Source of the DNA: Stramonita haemastoma
Taxonomy: Eukaryota > Mollusca > Gastropoda > Neogastropoda > Muricidae
Reading direction: 5' to 3'
Length of the DNA stretch: 35,000 nucleotides
Assembly: GCA_030674155.1 (NCBI GenBank)
Contig: CM060329.1
Location: 28,447,338 to 28,482,337 of the forward strand
Shown piece by piece: positions 21,768 through 31,841 of the stretch; positions within the stretch are counted from its first letter, which is position 1; every line of letters starts with the position of its first letter. The notes beneath the pieces were generated by a model. It made no database searches and had not been told where the DNA came from. It saw only the letters and a list, made by a program, of their open reading frames with translations. The position numbers were made by a program, and so were the translations under genes.

Positions 21768-22052
21768 GCGCCCAGCGTATAAATCGAATGATACACAGAC
21801 TTGCATGAATCCTCGCATCATGTAAAAATGGCCCTCAGACCCATGAATTAATAACATGGTCACGATTACAATCATCCCTGCTGCGGTATCAATCAATGCA
21901 TACCATCACATGATGATGTGCCATGAATGCCTCGCGCATCAAAATGGAGAAGAAGATTGAGCTGAGGAAAGACATGAAGTAAAAGGTAGAGCGAAAACAT
22001 CCGAGTGCGGATGAACATGATAAAGCTTATAACAGTGGAATGGACATGGAAA

Positions 22053-22267
<215 letters not shown>

Positions 22268-22756
22268 AATCATATTCGAGTACATGCTTGGGTATGTGTG
22301 CGTGAACATAAAATGGATATTTTATGCACGTATATATCTGTCTGTCTGCATGTAGGCATGAATCGGTCTGCGCATTCATTTTGCGGTCTCTACTTCTGTG
22401 TTGGTGTATTATATTTTAATTCATGCAGTTAACTATCGCAGCTGAAGTATAGTTAGTACATTTGCGGCAACCCAAATCCTGCGATCACTTTGACGTTAGA
22501 ACCTACTTCCACAACCTGGCATGCTTTATCATCACACCAACATTTCTCCGGCAGTGCTGTATCCCTCCTCCATCCCTCCCTCCTTCACTCACTCTCTCCT
22601 CCCTCCAGGCATTATCTTGGATCAGCGTGGGGCCTTTGTGCCTTTCCTATCACCTCCACATTCGCAATTCCAGCTTCCAGCTCGGATATTGATGTGGGAT
22701 TGGGGCGAATCCCCTGTAGGATCTTTCACGTGTTCCTTCACTGTGTCAGAGGATCT
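22268..22756. other. No gene seen
   Basis: Unique sequence with mixed composition. Frames crossing it are extended only by the CT array downstream. Confidence 0.5.
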
Positions 22757-22862
<106 letters not shown>

Positions 22863-22881
22863 GGCATTGCATGTTTATTTC

Positions 22882-23214
22882 TTGGAGAGTGTTCCAGTAA
22901 GCAAGTAGGATCTATAATTATATCCTTTCATTTTGGCTTTTGGGAGAGTATTCTGGTAAGCAAGGGGGATCTACATGTCATTTAATTTTGGTTCCTGGGA
23001 GAGTGTACTAGTAAACAAGTGGGATGTATATGTTATATTATTTTGGTTTCTGGGAGAGTGTTCTAGTAAGCAAGTGGGATCTAAAATTATGTCATTTCAT
23101 TTTGGTTTATTGGAGAGAGTTGCGGTAATCAAGTGGGATCTGTATATGTCATTTCATTTAGGCTTTTGGGAGAGTGTTCTAGTAAACAAGTGGGATCTAT
23201 ATGTCATTTCAGTC
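22882..23214. repeat. ~57-bp minisatellite, six copies
   Basis: Units start near 22882, 22941, 22996, 23051, 23111 and 23167, each with TGGGAGAGTGTTCTAGTAA, CAAGTGGGATCTA and a TCATTTCATTTTGG end. Periods vary from 55 to 60 bp because of small indels after GATCTA. Confidence 0.93.
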
Positions 23215-23230
23215 ACAACTTTATCTTTCA

Positions 23231-23545
23231 GGGACGGGATATCTCAGTGGTCAGAACACTCGCTTTCCCCCAGCTAAGGTTAAACAGCATCGGGCGTGGT
23301 TACCAACTGCATGGGTGACCGTTTGCGCGACTTGGCTTCAGTACAATCCCCTTGTTCACCCAGCTGTAAATGCGTACCTGCCCTGTTTAGGGTCAGGGAA
23401 GGTAAAGCAGAGAGGGAGAGGAGATGGGCGTCACCTTCAATATGCTGGCCCCTAGAGAAGCTGAGGTCTCTGACGTCTCGCTCCGTTTCGACCACATAGG
23501 TTATGGGACACCTTTACCTTTTTTTTTTTTCTTTTTTTTTTTTAC
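23231..23545 (+). mobile_element. tRNA-derived SINE, family B, full length
   Basis: The head is GGGACGGGATATCTCAGTGG with an A-box-like core. The conserved body reaches GGTTATGGGACACCTTTACC, then a T-rich tail. It inserted directly after the 57-bp minisatellite. Its orientation is opposite to the copies at 7911, 15446 and 26811. Confidence 0.88.
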
Positions 23546-23739
23546 CTTAACGTACTCTGTTTTAACCCCCTAAAGAAGGCGACAGACAAGCCTCCCGAAC
23601 CGTAAGGCCGGGACGCCAGGGCGAAACAGATCCCTAACGGACACATCGTCTGTCACTGTAAACATACGGCTTGTGGTGTTAGGTTCAGGCTCAACGTTTC
23701 CAACAGGTTCTGTTCAATCTAAAGGGAACAGACCTCTAT

Positions 23740-24172
23740 CTATTTTTTTTGTTTTTATTTTTTATTTTATACCACTTATGTACAGCAGATTTCGCTACGT
23801 GAATTCGGGCTGTTTTCCCCAGAGAGAGCGCGTCGCCTCAAGTGCAGCACCTACCCATTACTTTTTTTTTTTTTCCTGTCTGCAACTGTATGTTTCCCTA
23901 TCAGAGTGTTTTTTTTCTACAGATTTTGCCAGGGACAACTATCTTGTTGCCGTGGGTTCTTTAAGAGCATTAGATAATTATGTGTAACAAATGGGACCTT
24001 AGTTTATCGTCTCATCCGAAAGACTAGCGCTAAGACCACCACCACTCATGGTCTAATGAATGGGGGGGGGGGGAAAGTTTTAACCCAAGCAGGATTCAAA
24101 CCACTGCACACTCCGACCCAGACTTTTCGCTTTCTAGACAGGCGCGTTACCTCTAGACCACGATGATCCACT
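23740..24172 (-). mobile_element. tRNA-derived SINE, family D, with intact B box
   Basis: On the minus strand the head begins near 24172 with TGGTCTAGAGGTAACGCGCC. A B box GGTTTGAATCC lies at 24092-24102. A poly-C run follows (12 G on the plus strand, 24062-24073). The body has CTCATCCGAAAGACTAGCGC, the GGGTTCTTT and GTCCCTGGCAAAAT equivalents and the GCACT/GGCGACGCGCTCTC equivalent. T-rich insertions suggest age. Confidence 0.78.
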
Positions 24173-24178
24173 TTTGTA

Positions 24179-24262
24179 CACACACGCGCACGCGCACACC
24201 ACACACAACACATACACACACACACACACACACACACTCACATAAACACACACTCACACAAA
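24179..24262. repeat. CA-rich microsatellite
   Basis: CACGCGCACGCGCACACC followed by CA repeats with CTCACATAAACA interruptions. Confidence 0.9.
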
Positions 24263-24970
24263 ACCATTATAAGTTTTTCAACAATTCTTTTTATTTTTTT
24301 AAATTTCAACTGCTTGGAAAATAGTATTGGAACAAAAAGTTGAAAAATACATCACCACCATAATATTTGATTACATAACAACATATATAATCATGTCCAT
24401 TTTTTCCCAGTTCATAACACTCCTTCTCCACTTAACAACATACTTGTAAATCTTAAAAAAAAATCCCTTCAACCAATGATTAAAATCAAAGTTTTAAAAA
24501 ATACAAATATAAAAAGTGACCACAAAACGAAAAAAGAAAACCTCAACTGAGTAGGTAGGTAGATTCCTCTAAGAAGTAATAATATCAGAAATGAAGAAGA
24601 GAGTGATTCCTCTGCCCACTACACTAACTAGAATGAAGTTTCCAAAAAAAAAAAAAAAAAGACCAGCAATCTTGTGTGACTAAATGAAACAAGATTCCAA
24701 AACAAAACAAACTAAAAAAAAAAAATGTACCATCACCTGTTTCAAAAAAACTCTGTACACATACATAACAACAAGCTTCCATTTGCTGATGCATTATTAT
24801 TGCCTGAGGCATTCGTGTTGCAGTAATTTATCCATATCAACACATAAATACATACATACGTGTATGGATACCACACGAGCATTCTCACATCAGCACAAAC
24901 ACGTAACAGTGTTCACATTCACTCATACATACACAGGAGAACAGCAAGCACATACACTCACCTGTGCAAG
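24263..24970. other. AT-rich non-coding
   Basis: Many A homopolymers. No supported exon. Confidence 0.5.
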
Positions 24971-25090
24971 CGAGTGCGTGCGTGTGTGTGTGCGCAAGCA
25001 CGCGCGCCGCACACACACACACACACACACACTCACTCTCTCTCCTCCCCCCCCCCCCCCCCCCCCCCCCCACCACACACACTGACACAC
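24971..25090. repeat. GT/CG/CA inverted array with poly-C (25)
   Basis: GCGTGCGTGTGTGTGTGCG, a short CAAGCA spacer, then CGCGCGCCGCACACAC and more CA, so the two arms are roughly complementary and could extrude a hairpin. They are followed by 25 consecutive C (25047-25071) and more CA. Confidence 0.9.
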
Positions 25091-25559
25091 AACACACACA
25101 CGCCATTTTTAATACGTACAATATCGGTTTTGATGAACAACTTTGGCAACAAATTCTATAGTTTCATTATCTTTCTTCAACAGAAATAACAGCAGCACAC
25201 AATTACATCAGTATGAACTAGCATTTTGACAACAATTTCAACACCTAGCCTGATTACCTGCTAACATCAGTAGCAACAAAAGGTATTCAGAGAGGGGGTT
25301 CATTTTCTCATCTCCTCACTCCTATCAAGGTAGCACGCAGGGAAATCTGTCACCAGTCGTTTTGGATACATCAGCACTCACGTGTTATCAATATGCACAA
25401 GCATAAGAGGCGTGTGTGTACAATGTTGGAAATAAATCAACATGCACAGATACAGGAGAGATATATATATTATATATATATATATATGCAGACACTCACG
25501 TACACATTCAAAGTATTAAGTTTGGAAAAACAAAAGAAATACGTGTACACAATTGATAA
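25091..25559. other. Non-coding; (AT)n at about 25461-25487
   Basis: Unique AT-rich sequence with one short AT array. No supported exon. Confidence 0.5.
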
Positions 25560-25728
25560 CCCCCCCCCCCCCCACCCCACACACACACACTAGTCATTCA
25601 GTGTTAACTAACAAAAACTGGAACACAACACACACACACACACACACAAACACACGCCGCAAAGCGCGCGCGCGCCCGCACGCACACACCACACACACAC
25701 ACACACACACCACCCACACACACACACA

Positions 25729-25759
<31 letters not shown>

Positions 25760-25797
25760 TCTCTCTCTCTCTCTCTTTTTTCTCTCTCTCTCTCTCT

Positions 25798-25881
<84 letters not shown>

Positions 25882-25895
25882 CACACAACAAAAAC
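25560..25895. repeat. Poly-C, (CA)n and (CT)n composite
   Basis: Fourteen C (25560-25573), then CA blocks alternating with CT blocks (25732-25798) and a long CA array to about 25890, ending in CAAACAAACAACAA units. Confidence 0.95.
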
Positions 25896-26339
25896 AAACA
25901 AACAACAACAACAACAACAACCTGGCTTCATTACTCATAACACCCACATCAATCTTGCACAACCAGATCAGACAGAACAACAAATAATCTTCAGGCTTAT
26001 CCTTCTGATCATGAACATGAAATTCAACACACTTCTTTATTCTGTTACATATTATTCACCCAGTTTGGAAAAAAAATGTCTTTATTTTTTTTTTTTTTTT
26101 TTAAGTCTACCTTTTCCTTCTCACATTAACAAATAGGCCTAGTTCAGTTTTCTGCACCATCAAGATAGTAGGGACAATTCCTTAAAAAAAAAAGAATGCA
26201 TATTGCAAATTCACAGTATCGCAGTTCTTCTATTGTATATATGCGTAATTATCGTAAATAGGATAATTTACATCTGTTATGTCTTTGTGGTCAGCTTTTG
26301 ACCAGCTAGACTCACGCATGCATGAAAGCACATTATGCA
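25896..26339. other. Non-coding; minus-strand AATAAA at 26036-26041
   Basis: AT-rich. The AATAAA on the minus strand lies about 613 nt after the candidate stop codon at 26654-26656 and could serve as its poly(A) signal, in which case the CA arrays between would be 3' UTR. Confidence 0.35.
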
Positions 26340-26556
<217 letters not shown>

Positions 26557-26653
26557 TCAGTGTCAGTTTGCACCCTTCCAAGACACAATACAGATGTATA
26601 GCAAGCTCTACTGTCCTTCACACTCAAGTACGATCATAAACCTTCAACCTGGA

Positions 26654-26756
26654 TCAGGAGCAGAATAATATATCCTTCAGCTTAGGTTCCCGAATGAGTA
26701 TGCTCTCAATGAGCCCCATACAGGCACAGCTATCACCAGAAAGAATCATTTCCATC
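26654..26756 (-). CDS. Candidate terminal exon of unidentified gene
   Basis: On the minus strand TTGTTCATATCCACAG precedes the exon. The first base G completes a split AGG (Arg) codon with the exon at 29448-29496. The frame then reads 33 residues, M-E-M-I-L-S-G-D-S-C-A-C-M-G-L-I-E-S and on to K-D-I-L-F-C-S, ending at TGA (26654-26656). The pattern of L/I every three to four residues suggests alpha helices. The protein was not identified. From memory only, W-[EK]-D...LSG...A...S-[IV]-L over this and the preceding exons loosely recalls C-terminal HEAT repeats of exportin-5, and that is a guess. A 34-codon open frame after an acceptor can occur by chance, so the main support is phase agreement with three other exons. 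Confidence 0.42.
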
Positions 26757-26810
26757 CTGTGGATATGAACAACATCATGTTCATTTGACTAAGAAACCAT
26801 GCTTGATAAG

Positions 26811-27100
26811 TTAAGGTAAAGGTGTCCCATAACCTTGGCGGTCATAGGGGAGCGAGGCATCAGAGACCTCTGCTTCTCTAGGGGCCAGCATATTGAGGGA
26901 GCACCCATCTCCTCTCCCTCGCTGTTTTACCTTCCCTGACCCTAAAGAGGGCAGTACCCATTTACAGTTGGGTGAACTGGGGGGACTGTAGTGAAGCCAA
27001 GGCGCGAAAATGGTCACGCATCCAACTGGTAACCACGCTCGATGCTGCTTAGCTTGACTTGGGGAACAAGTGCTCTGACCTTGTAGCTATTCCACTCCCT
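26811..27100 (-). mobile_element. tRNA-derived SINE, family B, full length
   Basis: It closely matches the copies at 15446-15733 and 23231-23545. Its tRNA-like head faces the head of the next copy (27193-27380, plus strand), giving a head-to-head inverted pair. Confidence 0.88.
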
Positions 27101-27192
27101 GCCTGACAAGTGCAAAGCAGCAAACTTACAATAGAGCATTCATGCCATGTTTTGTGAGAAAAGACTTGATACATAAAAAGGTAAAAAGGGTG

Positions 27193-27380
27193 GGGATGGG
27201 ATAGCTCAGTGGTCAGAGCCCTCGCTTTCCCCCATGCTAAGGTTAATCAAGTGTGGGGTTAGTAAGTGGATGGGTGACCGTTTGCACGCCTTGGCTTCAG
27301 TACAGTCCCCACGAGTTAACCAGCTGTTAATTGGTACCTTGCCTCTTTAGGGTAAAGGAAGGCAAAGCAGCGAGGGAGAG
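27193..27380 (+). mobile_element. tRNA-derived SINE, family B, 3'-truncated
   Basis: The head GGGATGGGATAGCTCAGTGG has an excellent A box. The body follows the family as far as GGCAAAGCAGCGAGGGAGAG and stops abruptly at 27380. The missing 3' end is unusual for a target-primed insertion and suggests a later deletion. Confidence 0.85.
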
Positions 27381-27776
27381 ACTTGATATATATTGTACGA
27401 TATTCTTAAGATGAATTAACTTGCATTTATTTCAGAATCAGGGAACGCTGAGAAGATGATTAATTTTCAGGATGAAACATTTGAAATTATAACAGTTCAA
27501 TTAAGTCGTACTGAACACAAGGAGACCAACAAACAAGAAATTTAGGAAGACAGAACATGAAACCTAAGGACAAATCATCAAAGTTGTAAGTGTTCAATCA
27601 AGTCATTCTGAATACAAAAAGACTGAAAGCAAAAACACGACATTTAGGAAGACAGAACATGAAACCCAATGACAAATCTTCAGGTTGCCCCCAAATCAAT
27701 ATTATAAGCATTTGAATAAGCAAGCTTTCTAACTGTCTGAAAAAAGAAACATGACTTTCTTCATTTTTGCCTACAG
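27381..27776. other. Non-coding, with a short direct duplication
   Basis: A segment containing GACATTTAGGAAGACAGAACATGAAACC-like sequence occurs twice, near 27535-27570 and 27638-27672. The region ends in the pyrimidine tract and AG that precede the candidate plus-strand exon. Confidence 0.5.
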
Positions 27777-27893
27777 GACCAGCAGCCTGATGGAAGCTAC
27801 CAAACCCTTAAGGCTCACACTGACACAACACCACATGGTCTGATGGTTTTGAAGCAGCCGGAAATCTCCAAAGAAACAGAACAAAAAATGTAA
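27777..27893 (+). CDS. Candidate plus-strand terminal exon, unidentified
   Basis: A strong acceptor (GACTTTCTTCATTTTTGCCTACAG, AG at 27775-27776) is followed by 38 open codons and TAA (27891-27893). The reading starts D-Q-Q-P-D-G-S-Y-Q-T-L-K and ends E-T-E-Q-K-M, a hydrophilic, charged C-terminal tail. It has no motif I recognise. It lies on the strand opposite to the four-exon candidate gene and inside that gene's last intron, so at most one of the two models may be right, or the two genes overlap. The long minus-strand open frame over the same bases looks like a shadow. A chance open frame remains possible. Confidence 0.33.
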   Translation, partial: DQQPDGSYQTLKAHTDTTPHGLMVLKQPEISKETEQKM

Positions 27894-28800
27894 ACCAGCC
27901 TGATAATTTGCCTGTAGGCTGTAGTATTTCATGACAAAGCAAGAGGAAGCGGTCACAGAGAAGAAAGAACAAAAAAAGCAATGAATCACCTCCTGTGTGT
28001 ATATATCATATATAAAGGAAAACGGCATGGAATGTATGACATAGAGCACAACCACTGATCAACGCTATCACTGCTCACTTCAGCTCAGCCCGACTCCTGT
28101 CCTCACACATCTGTACACAGACAACACACAGCCCACTATCACCACACACACTCCTCTCAGCTCCCTAGCCACTCCCATTCTCTCACAGAAAGCACCATCA
28201 CCATCACTGTTCTGTGCCTGACAGACTACACCACAGAGACTCTGTGTGTATCCATACATGAGGACAACATATCGTTGCATGGGCTTAGTTAGTGCCTGCC
28301 TAGTAATGCAGACACATGCATGCATGCACACACATGCACGCAACAACACATTCACACTACACACACACACACTGTTCAGTGGAAGGTTTGTTAAACTGGA
28401 AATAACATTCAAACACACTTACATGTCACATGCGTTGATTTCAATTCAATCTCCTCAGCACTGAAGGTATGTGAACCTACATTCAAAGAGTCTAACTCTA
28501 AACCCCCCCAAAAATGGATGTAAAATCTGAATCTGTATAATCGTGTCCGTAAAAAAGCATCATTAAAATCCAGCCTTTACGTTCTGACTTATAAAAATCC
28601 AGAATTTCATGAGCTATTAAAATTTCATGCATTATTAACATTTTTTAAAATGGAAGAAACACTTAAACTTAGTTAAAGAAAAACAAAAACAAGCAACAAA
28701 CAAACAAAAAAAAAACTATTTCCAGAACAGGCGCTGAATCAGTTCTATATCTTTCTCTCTTGGATCAGCAAAACATAACGTGGCTCATGACTCTAGAAGC
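27894..28800. other. Non-coding
   Basis: A C/A-rich stretch (28060-28380), then AT-rich sequence. No supported exon. ATTAAA motifs near 28563 and 28613 could act as plus-strand poly(A) signals. Confidence 0.45.
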
Positions 28801-28809
28801 AGTTAGTTT

Positions 28810-29004
28810 ATGGAGACGTGTTGTGCACTGCAGTTTGCCGGTAGACTGAAACGATTGTGTGGAGACTGGGATCACAAGCCATCAAGATACCTCGAGGCAA
28901 TACAACATCTCACTGGGAGAACAGTTTGCCTTGTTGCTGTTAAAGACCAGTGGCAAAGGGCTACTCTAGTTCTGTCCCCCAAAAGTGAGGTCAGTTTGGT
29001 TTGA
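28810..29004 (+). CDS. Open frame of uncertain status (64 codons)
   Basis: The frame opens with M-E-T-C-C-A-L-Q-F-A-G-R-L-K and contains R-Y-L-E-A-I-Q-H-L-T-G-R-T-V. GC content is higher than its neighbours. An AAAAGTGAG/GTCAGT near 28983-28995 could be a donor. No family recognised. The minus strand also has an open stretch of about 40 codons here, so this could be a fragment of a dispersed element in either orientation. Confidence 0.22.
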   Translation: METCCALQFAGRLKRLCGDWDHKPSRYLEAIQHLTGRTVCLVAVKDQWQRATLVLSPKSEVSLV

Positions 29005-29046
29005 ACTGGACAAAGTGGGTGATTGTTGTGATATCATTCATTTCTG

Positions 29047-29170
29047 ATAATAATAATTATAATAAAATATGGGATTTATGTAGCGCTGAATCTTGTAGAG
29101 TACACAAATCAAAGCGCTTACATTCAAATTAGTTTTATTATCATGCGCACGCAACCGTTTACATACATGT
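29047..29170. mobile_element. Dispersed repeat with AGCGCT motifs, copy 1
   Basis: ATAATAATAATTATAATAAAA followed by TTATGTAGCGCTGAATCTTG and CAAATCAAAGCGCTTAC. The same order of elements recurs at 30085-30215. Repeats with this signature look like short non-autonomous elements. The class is uncertain. Confidence 0.65.
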
Positions 29171-29447
29171 GTACAGCTGTAAGACAACTACTCTATTTGT
29201 TCACAGAAGGAAACAGCACTCTTAACAGCGGACTCAATACTTCATGAAGTTACTTTTACTGGTACAGACTGATGTTTCCCTGAATGTTTGTGTGACGCCA
29301 CCAGCCATGAAACTTAGTTGTTATACTGTATGTATGATGTGGTATGGTTTTCCCAGGGACACACACACACTGATTCAGGTGTAGGTGTTTGTGAAACACA
29401 GTCTATCTGTCCACAGAAATTTCAGTTAGATAAAATGTTGCACTCAC

Positions 29448-29496
29448 CTTAAATTTGGGGACATTTTGGCAATGAAAAGGACAAGTGACTGTGTGA
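29448..29496 (-). CDS. Candidate internal exon (49 nt) of unidentified gene
   Basis: The acceptor is GATGTTGATATACAG and the donor is a consensus AAG/GTGAGTG (intron from 29447). In phase with the flanking exons it reads V-T-Q-S-L-V-L-F-I-A-K-M-S-P-N-L-R, with the first and last codons split across introns. Incoming phase (two bases) and outgoing phase (two bases left) both match the neighbouring candidate exons. The donor is one of the best in the window. Confidence 0.42.
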
Positions 29497-29715
29497 CTGT
29501 ATATCAACATCCTACGATAAATACATATTGATTTCGAGATTTCAAAATCATAATGAATAACTCATCACTCTCTTCTCTGCAAACTCGTTCTCCATCATAG
29601 TTCGTGAATCAGAAGCACAATCATGGAAAAGTGTATCAAACTCGCATGATCAAGAGAGCAAAAGGCATATCCAATGAAAGACATGCCAAAAATGCATGCA
29701 TATATGCTCACACAT

Positions 29716-30046
29716 CTGACTTACACACTCTCTCTGTTTGGAGATCTTTTCTTCTCCCACTGTCCTGTCAAGTCTGAACCTCTGACTTACACACTCTCTC
29801 GTTTGGAGATCTTTTCTTCTCCCACTGTCCTGTCAAGTTGAACCTCTGACTTACACACTCTCTCTGTTTGGAGATCTTTTCTTCTCCACATGTCCCTCTT
29901 AAGTCTGAACCTCTGACTTACACACTCTCTCTGTTTGGAGATCTTTTCTTCTTCCACTGTCCCTTAAGTCTGAACCTCTGACTTACACACACTCTCTGTT
30001 TGGAGATCTTTTCTTCTCCCACCGTCCCTCTCAAGTCTGAACCTCC
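29716..30046. repeat. ~66-bp minisatellite, five copies
   Basis: Units start near 29716, 29782, 29846, 29913 and 29978: CTGACTTACACACTCTCT, then GTTTGGAGATCTTTTCTTCT, then CCACTGTCC..AAGTCTGAACCT. Each unit carries a minus-strand GTGTAAGTCAG, a repeated donor-like sequence. Confidence 0.95.
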
Positions 30047-30084
30047 CCATTCTTTCTTCCCACAAGCAGCCTGGATGTGAAGTA

Positions 30085-30215
30085 CTTTAATAATAATAAT
30101 AATGATAACTGGAATTTAGATAGCGCTTTATCTTGCAGAAACAAATCAAAGTACTTTGTAACAATGCAGATGACTGGGTACGCACCTATTCATAATAGAT
30201 ACACTTCAAATGGTA
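30085..30215. mobile_element. Dispersed repeat with AGCGCT motifs, copy 2
   Basis: TTTAATAATAATAATAATGA followed by TTAGATAGCGCTTTATCTTG and CAAATCAAAGTACTTTGTAA. Same element order and orientation as 29047-29170. Confidence 0.65.
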
Positions 30216-30353
30216 AAAGAAAAGGTCGTTACATTTAATCACAACATGGAAGCCAGAAATCTGTCGTTAAAACAAAACTTAAAAAAAAAAAGTAAACCAA
30301 AGATTTCACGCCAGCTAATAAACCGTGGGCCTCTATATCTGTTTCTGCATTAC

Positions 30354-30470
30354 CTGAACACCTGTTTACTGTAATGTCTTCCCACATGACCAAACACGTA
30401 ACATCATATTCATTCAACTTGAACAGGTGGGTGATGAAAGCCCCATGGTGCCATGCTTGATTCAAACTCA
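30354..30470 (-). CDS. Candidate internal exon (117 nt) of unidentified gene
   Basis: The acceptor is GTGATTGTTGTTGATAG (AG at 30472-30471) and the donor TTCAG/GTAATG (intron from 30353). The 38 complete codons read S-L-N-Q-A-W-H-H-G-A-F-I-T-H-L-F-K-L-N-E and end W-E-D-I-T-V-N-R-C-S. Two leading bases and one trailing base give phases that fit the exons at 32660-32715 and 29448-29496. The composition (W, H, C, mixed hydrophobics) looks like folded protein and not translated repeat. The family was not identified. The donor is acceptable but not perfect. Confidence 0.45.
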
Positions 30471-30920
30471 CTATCAACAACAATCACCCCCAAAAATAAT
30501 TTTCTTATTTCTCACAATCTAAGCAGCTATATTTTTCATAATAGAAAAAAAAAGATCTATCATACAGAGAGGAACACCCCAAGTCTTGCTTTCAGAATAA
30601 AAATCCACATTCTTGTCATACAGACTCTGTAATGTATGTATAATTCAAAAGAAAGAAACTTTTTCCTACATAAAAATGGTCTTTAAAAAGTCTCAGTCTT
30701 TGCATCCTCAACAAAAGTTGAAACATTCTTCAACAATAAATCTTCTCTCAGACTGCTTCAGCAAAACAAAATCAATCGATCGGCGAAACACCAAAGCACA
30801 TGAATAGACAAACATTGCCTGTTGAGAACAGCACAGTGGCATTTTTTTTTTCATCACTGTTATCAATAATTCTGTTGCCTCTTGCCTGACCTGCAGTAAG
30901 TGCCACACTAGGACTATTAA
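30471..30920. other. Non-coding; ambiguous minus-strand frame
   Basis: A minus-strand frame over about 30780-30900 reads H-L-L-Q-V-R-Q-E-A-T-E-L-L and follows a TGCAG, but no donor closes it, so it is not called as an exon. Confidence 0.4.
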
Positions 30921-31268
30921 AATTTATTTATTTATTCTTTCATATCAAGGATAATGGAATAAGCACTCATGTGCTTTTTTAAAATCGTATCCCATGTGTA
31001 TGCAGCTTTGTCAATTTTGTCATCTGTTCCCAATGGCACAAAATGGCCTGCTCTTACAAAAAGTGGAACAGGTTTTCACTGTGCGCAACATGTCCTGCAT
31101 GTGTTCGCACACGGGGCCTCGGTTTATAGTCTCATCCAAAGGACTTTTGGGGGGGAGTGGAGTCAGCACTGATGTTGACTCCAAGGGAAAAATCCCCTTG
31201 AACAAGATTGGAACCCGGGTCGTCAAATTGCCAGCACAATGTTCTAACCACTAGGCTATCTTGTCCCC
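30921..31268 (-). mobile_element. tRNA-derived SINE, family A, near full length
   Basis: The head begins at about 31268 (GGGGACAAGATAGCCTAGTGG). The B box is slightly degraded (GGTTCCAATC at 31206-31215). Body and TTTATTTATT tail match 2585-2928 along their whole length. In the four-exon model it lies in an intron. Confidence 0.8.
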
Positions 31269-31841
31269 ATTTTTTTTCATTCTATCATATTCAAAAAACA
31301 AATTGCGTCACATGTTGCAAGTTCGACGGACAATAAATTTTACCGATGAGTTATAAAAAAACAGTACTTCCACTAAAAACCCCAACAATAAAGCTCCTAA
31401 AAACTGATAAAACTCGTCATAAAACATCAGCCTAGAATGGTATCTTTTCCAGTGGATTTGGCATCACCACAAATTCGCAAAATCATAATAAAGTAAACAA
31501 ACAAAAAACCCAAACTCTCTAAACTAACAAAGAAAAAATTTAAAATGCTACATCAGCAGCGACAGCAAAAAATGTGACAGAGCAGACATCAAGGACTATG
31601 GTAGTCTCTCCACTATAACTATTCAATGGCCACAGTACATAACACAGATTTCATACCACAGACTGTCAAGCCAAAAAAAAACAACCCCAAACCCCCCAAA
31701 ACCCACAAAAAAGGCAGTTTTAGCTAGTTAGACATTTCTGAACACATCTGAAGGAAAACAGAGACAAAAAAGTTTTGAATAACTTAAAACACACACAATC
31801 CTGGTAATTCTGTAAAGTTTTGTTCATGGCGATTCTTAGGG
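31269..31841. other. No gene seen
   Basis: A-rich unique sequence with several A and C homopolymers. Confidence 0.5.

Noticed and set aside
30708..30908. Minus-strand frame reading HLLQVRQEATELL as a further exon of the candidate gene
   Set aside because: Has a TGCAG start but no donor, and crosses a 10-base A run; cannot be placed in the exon chain.
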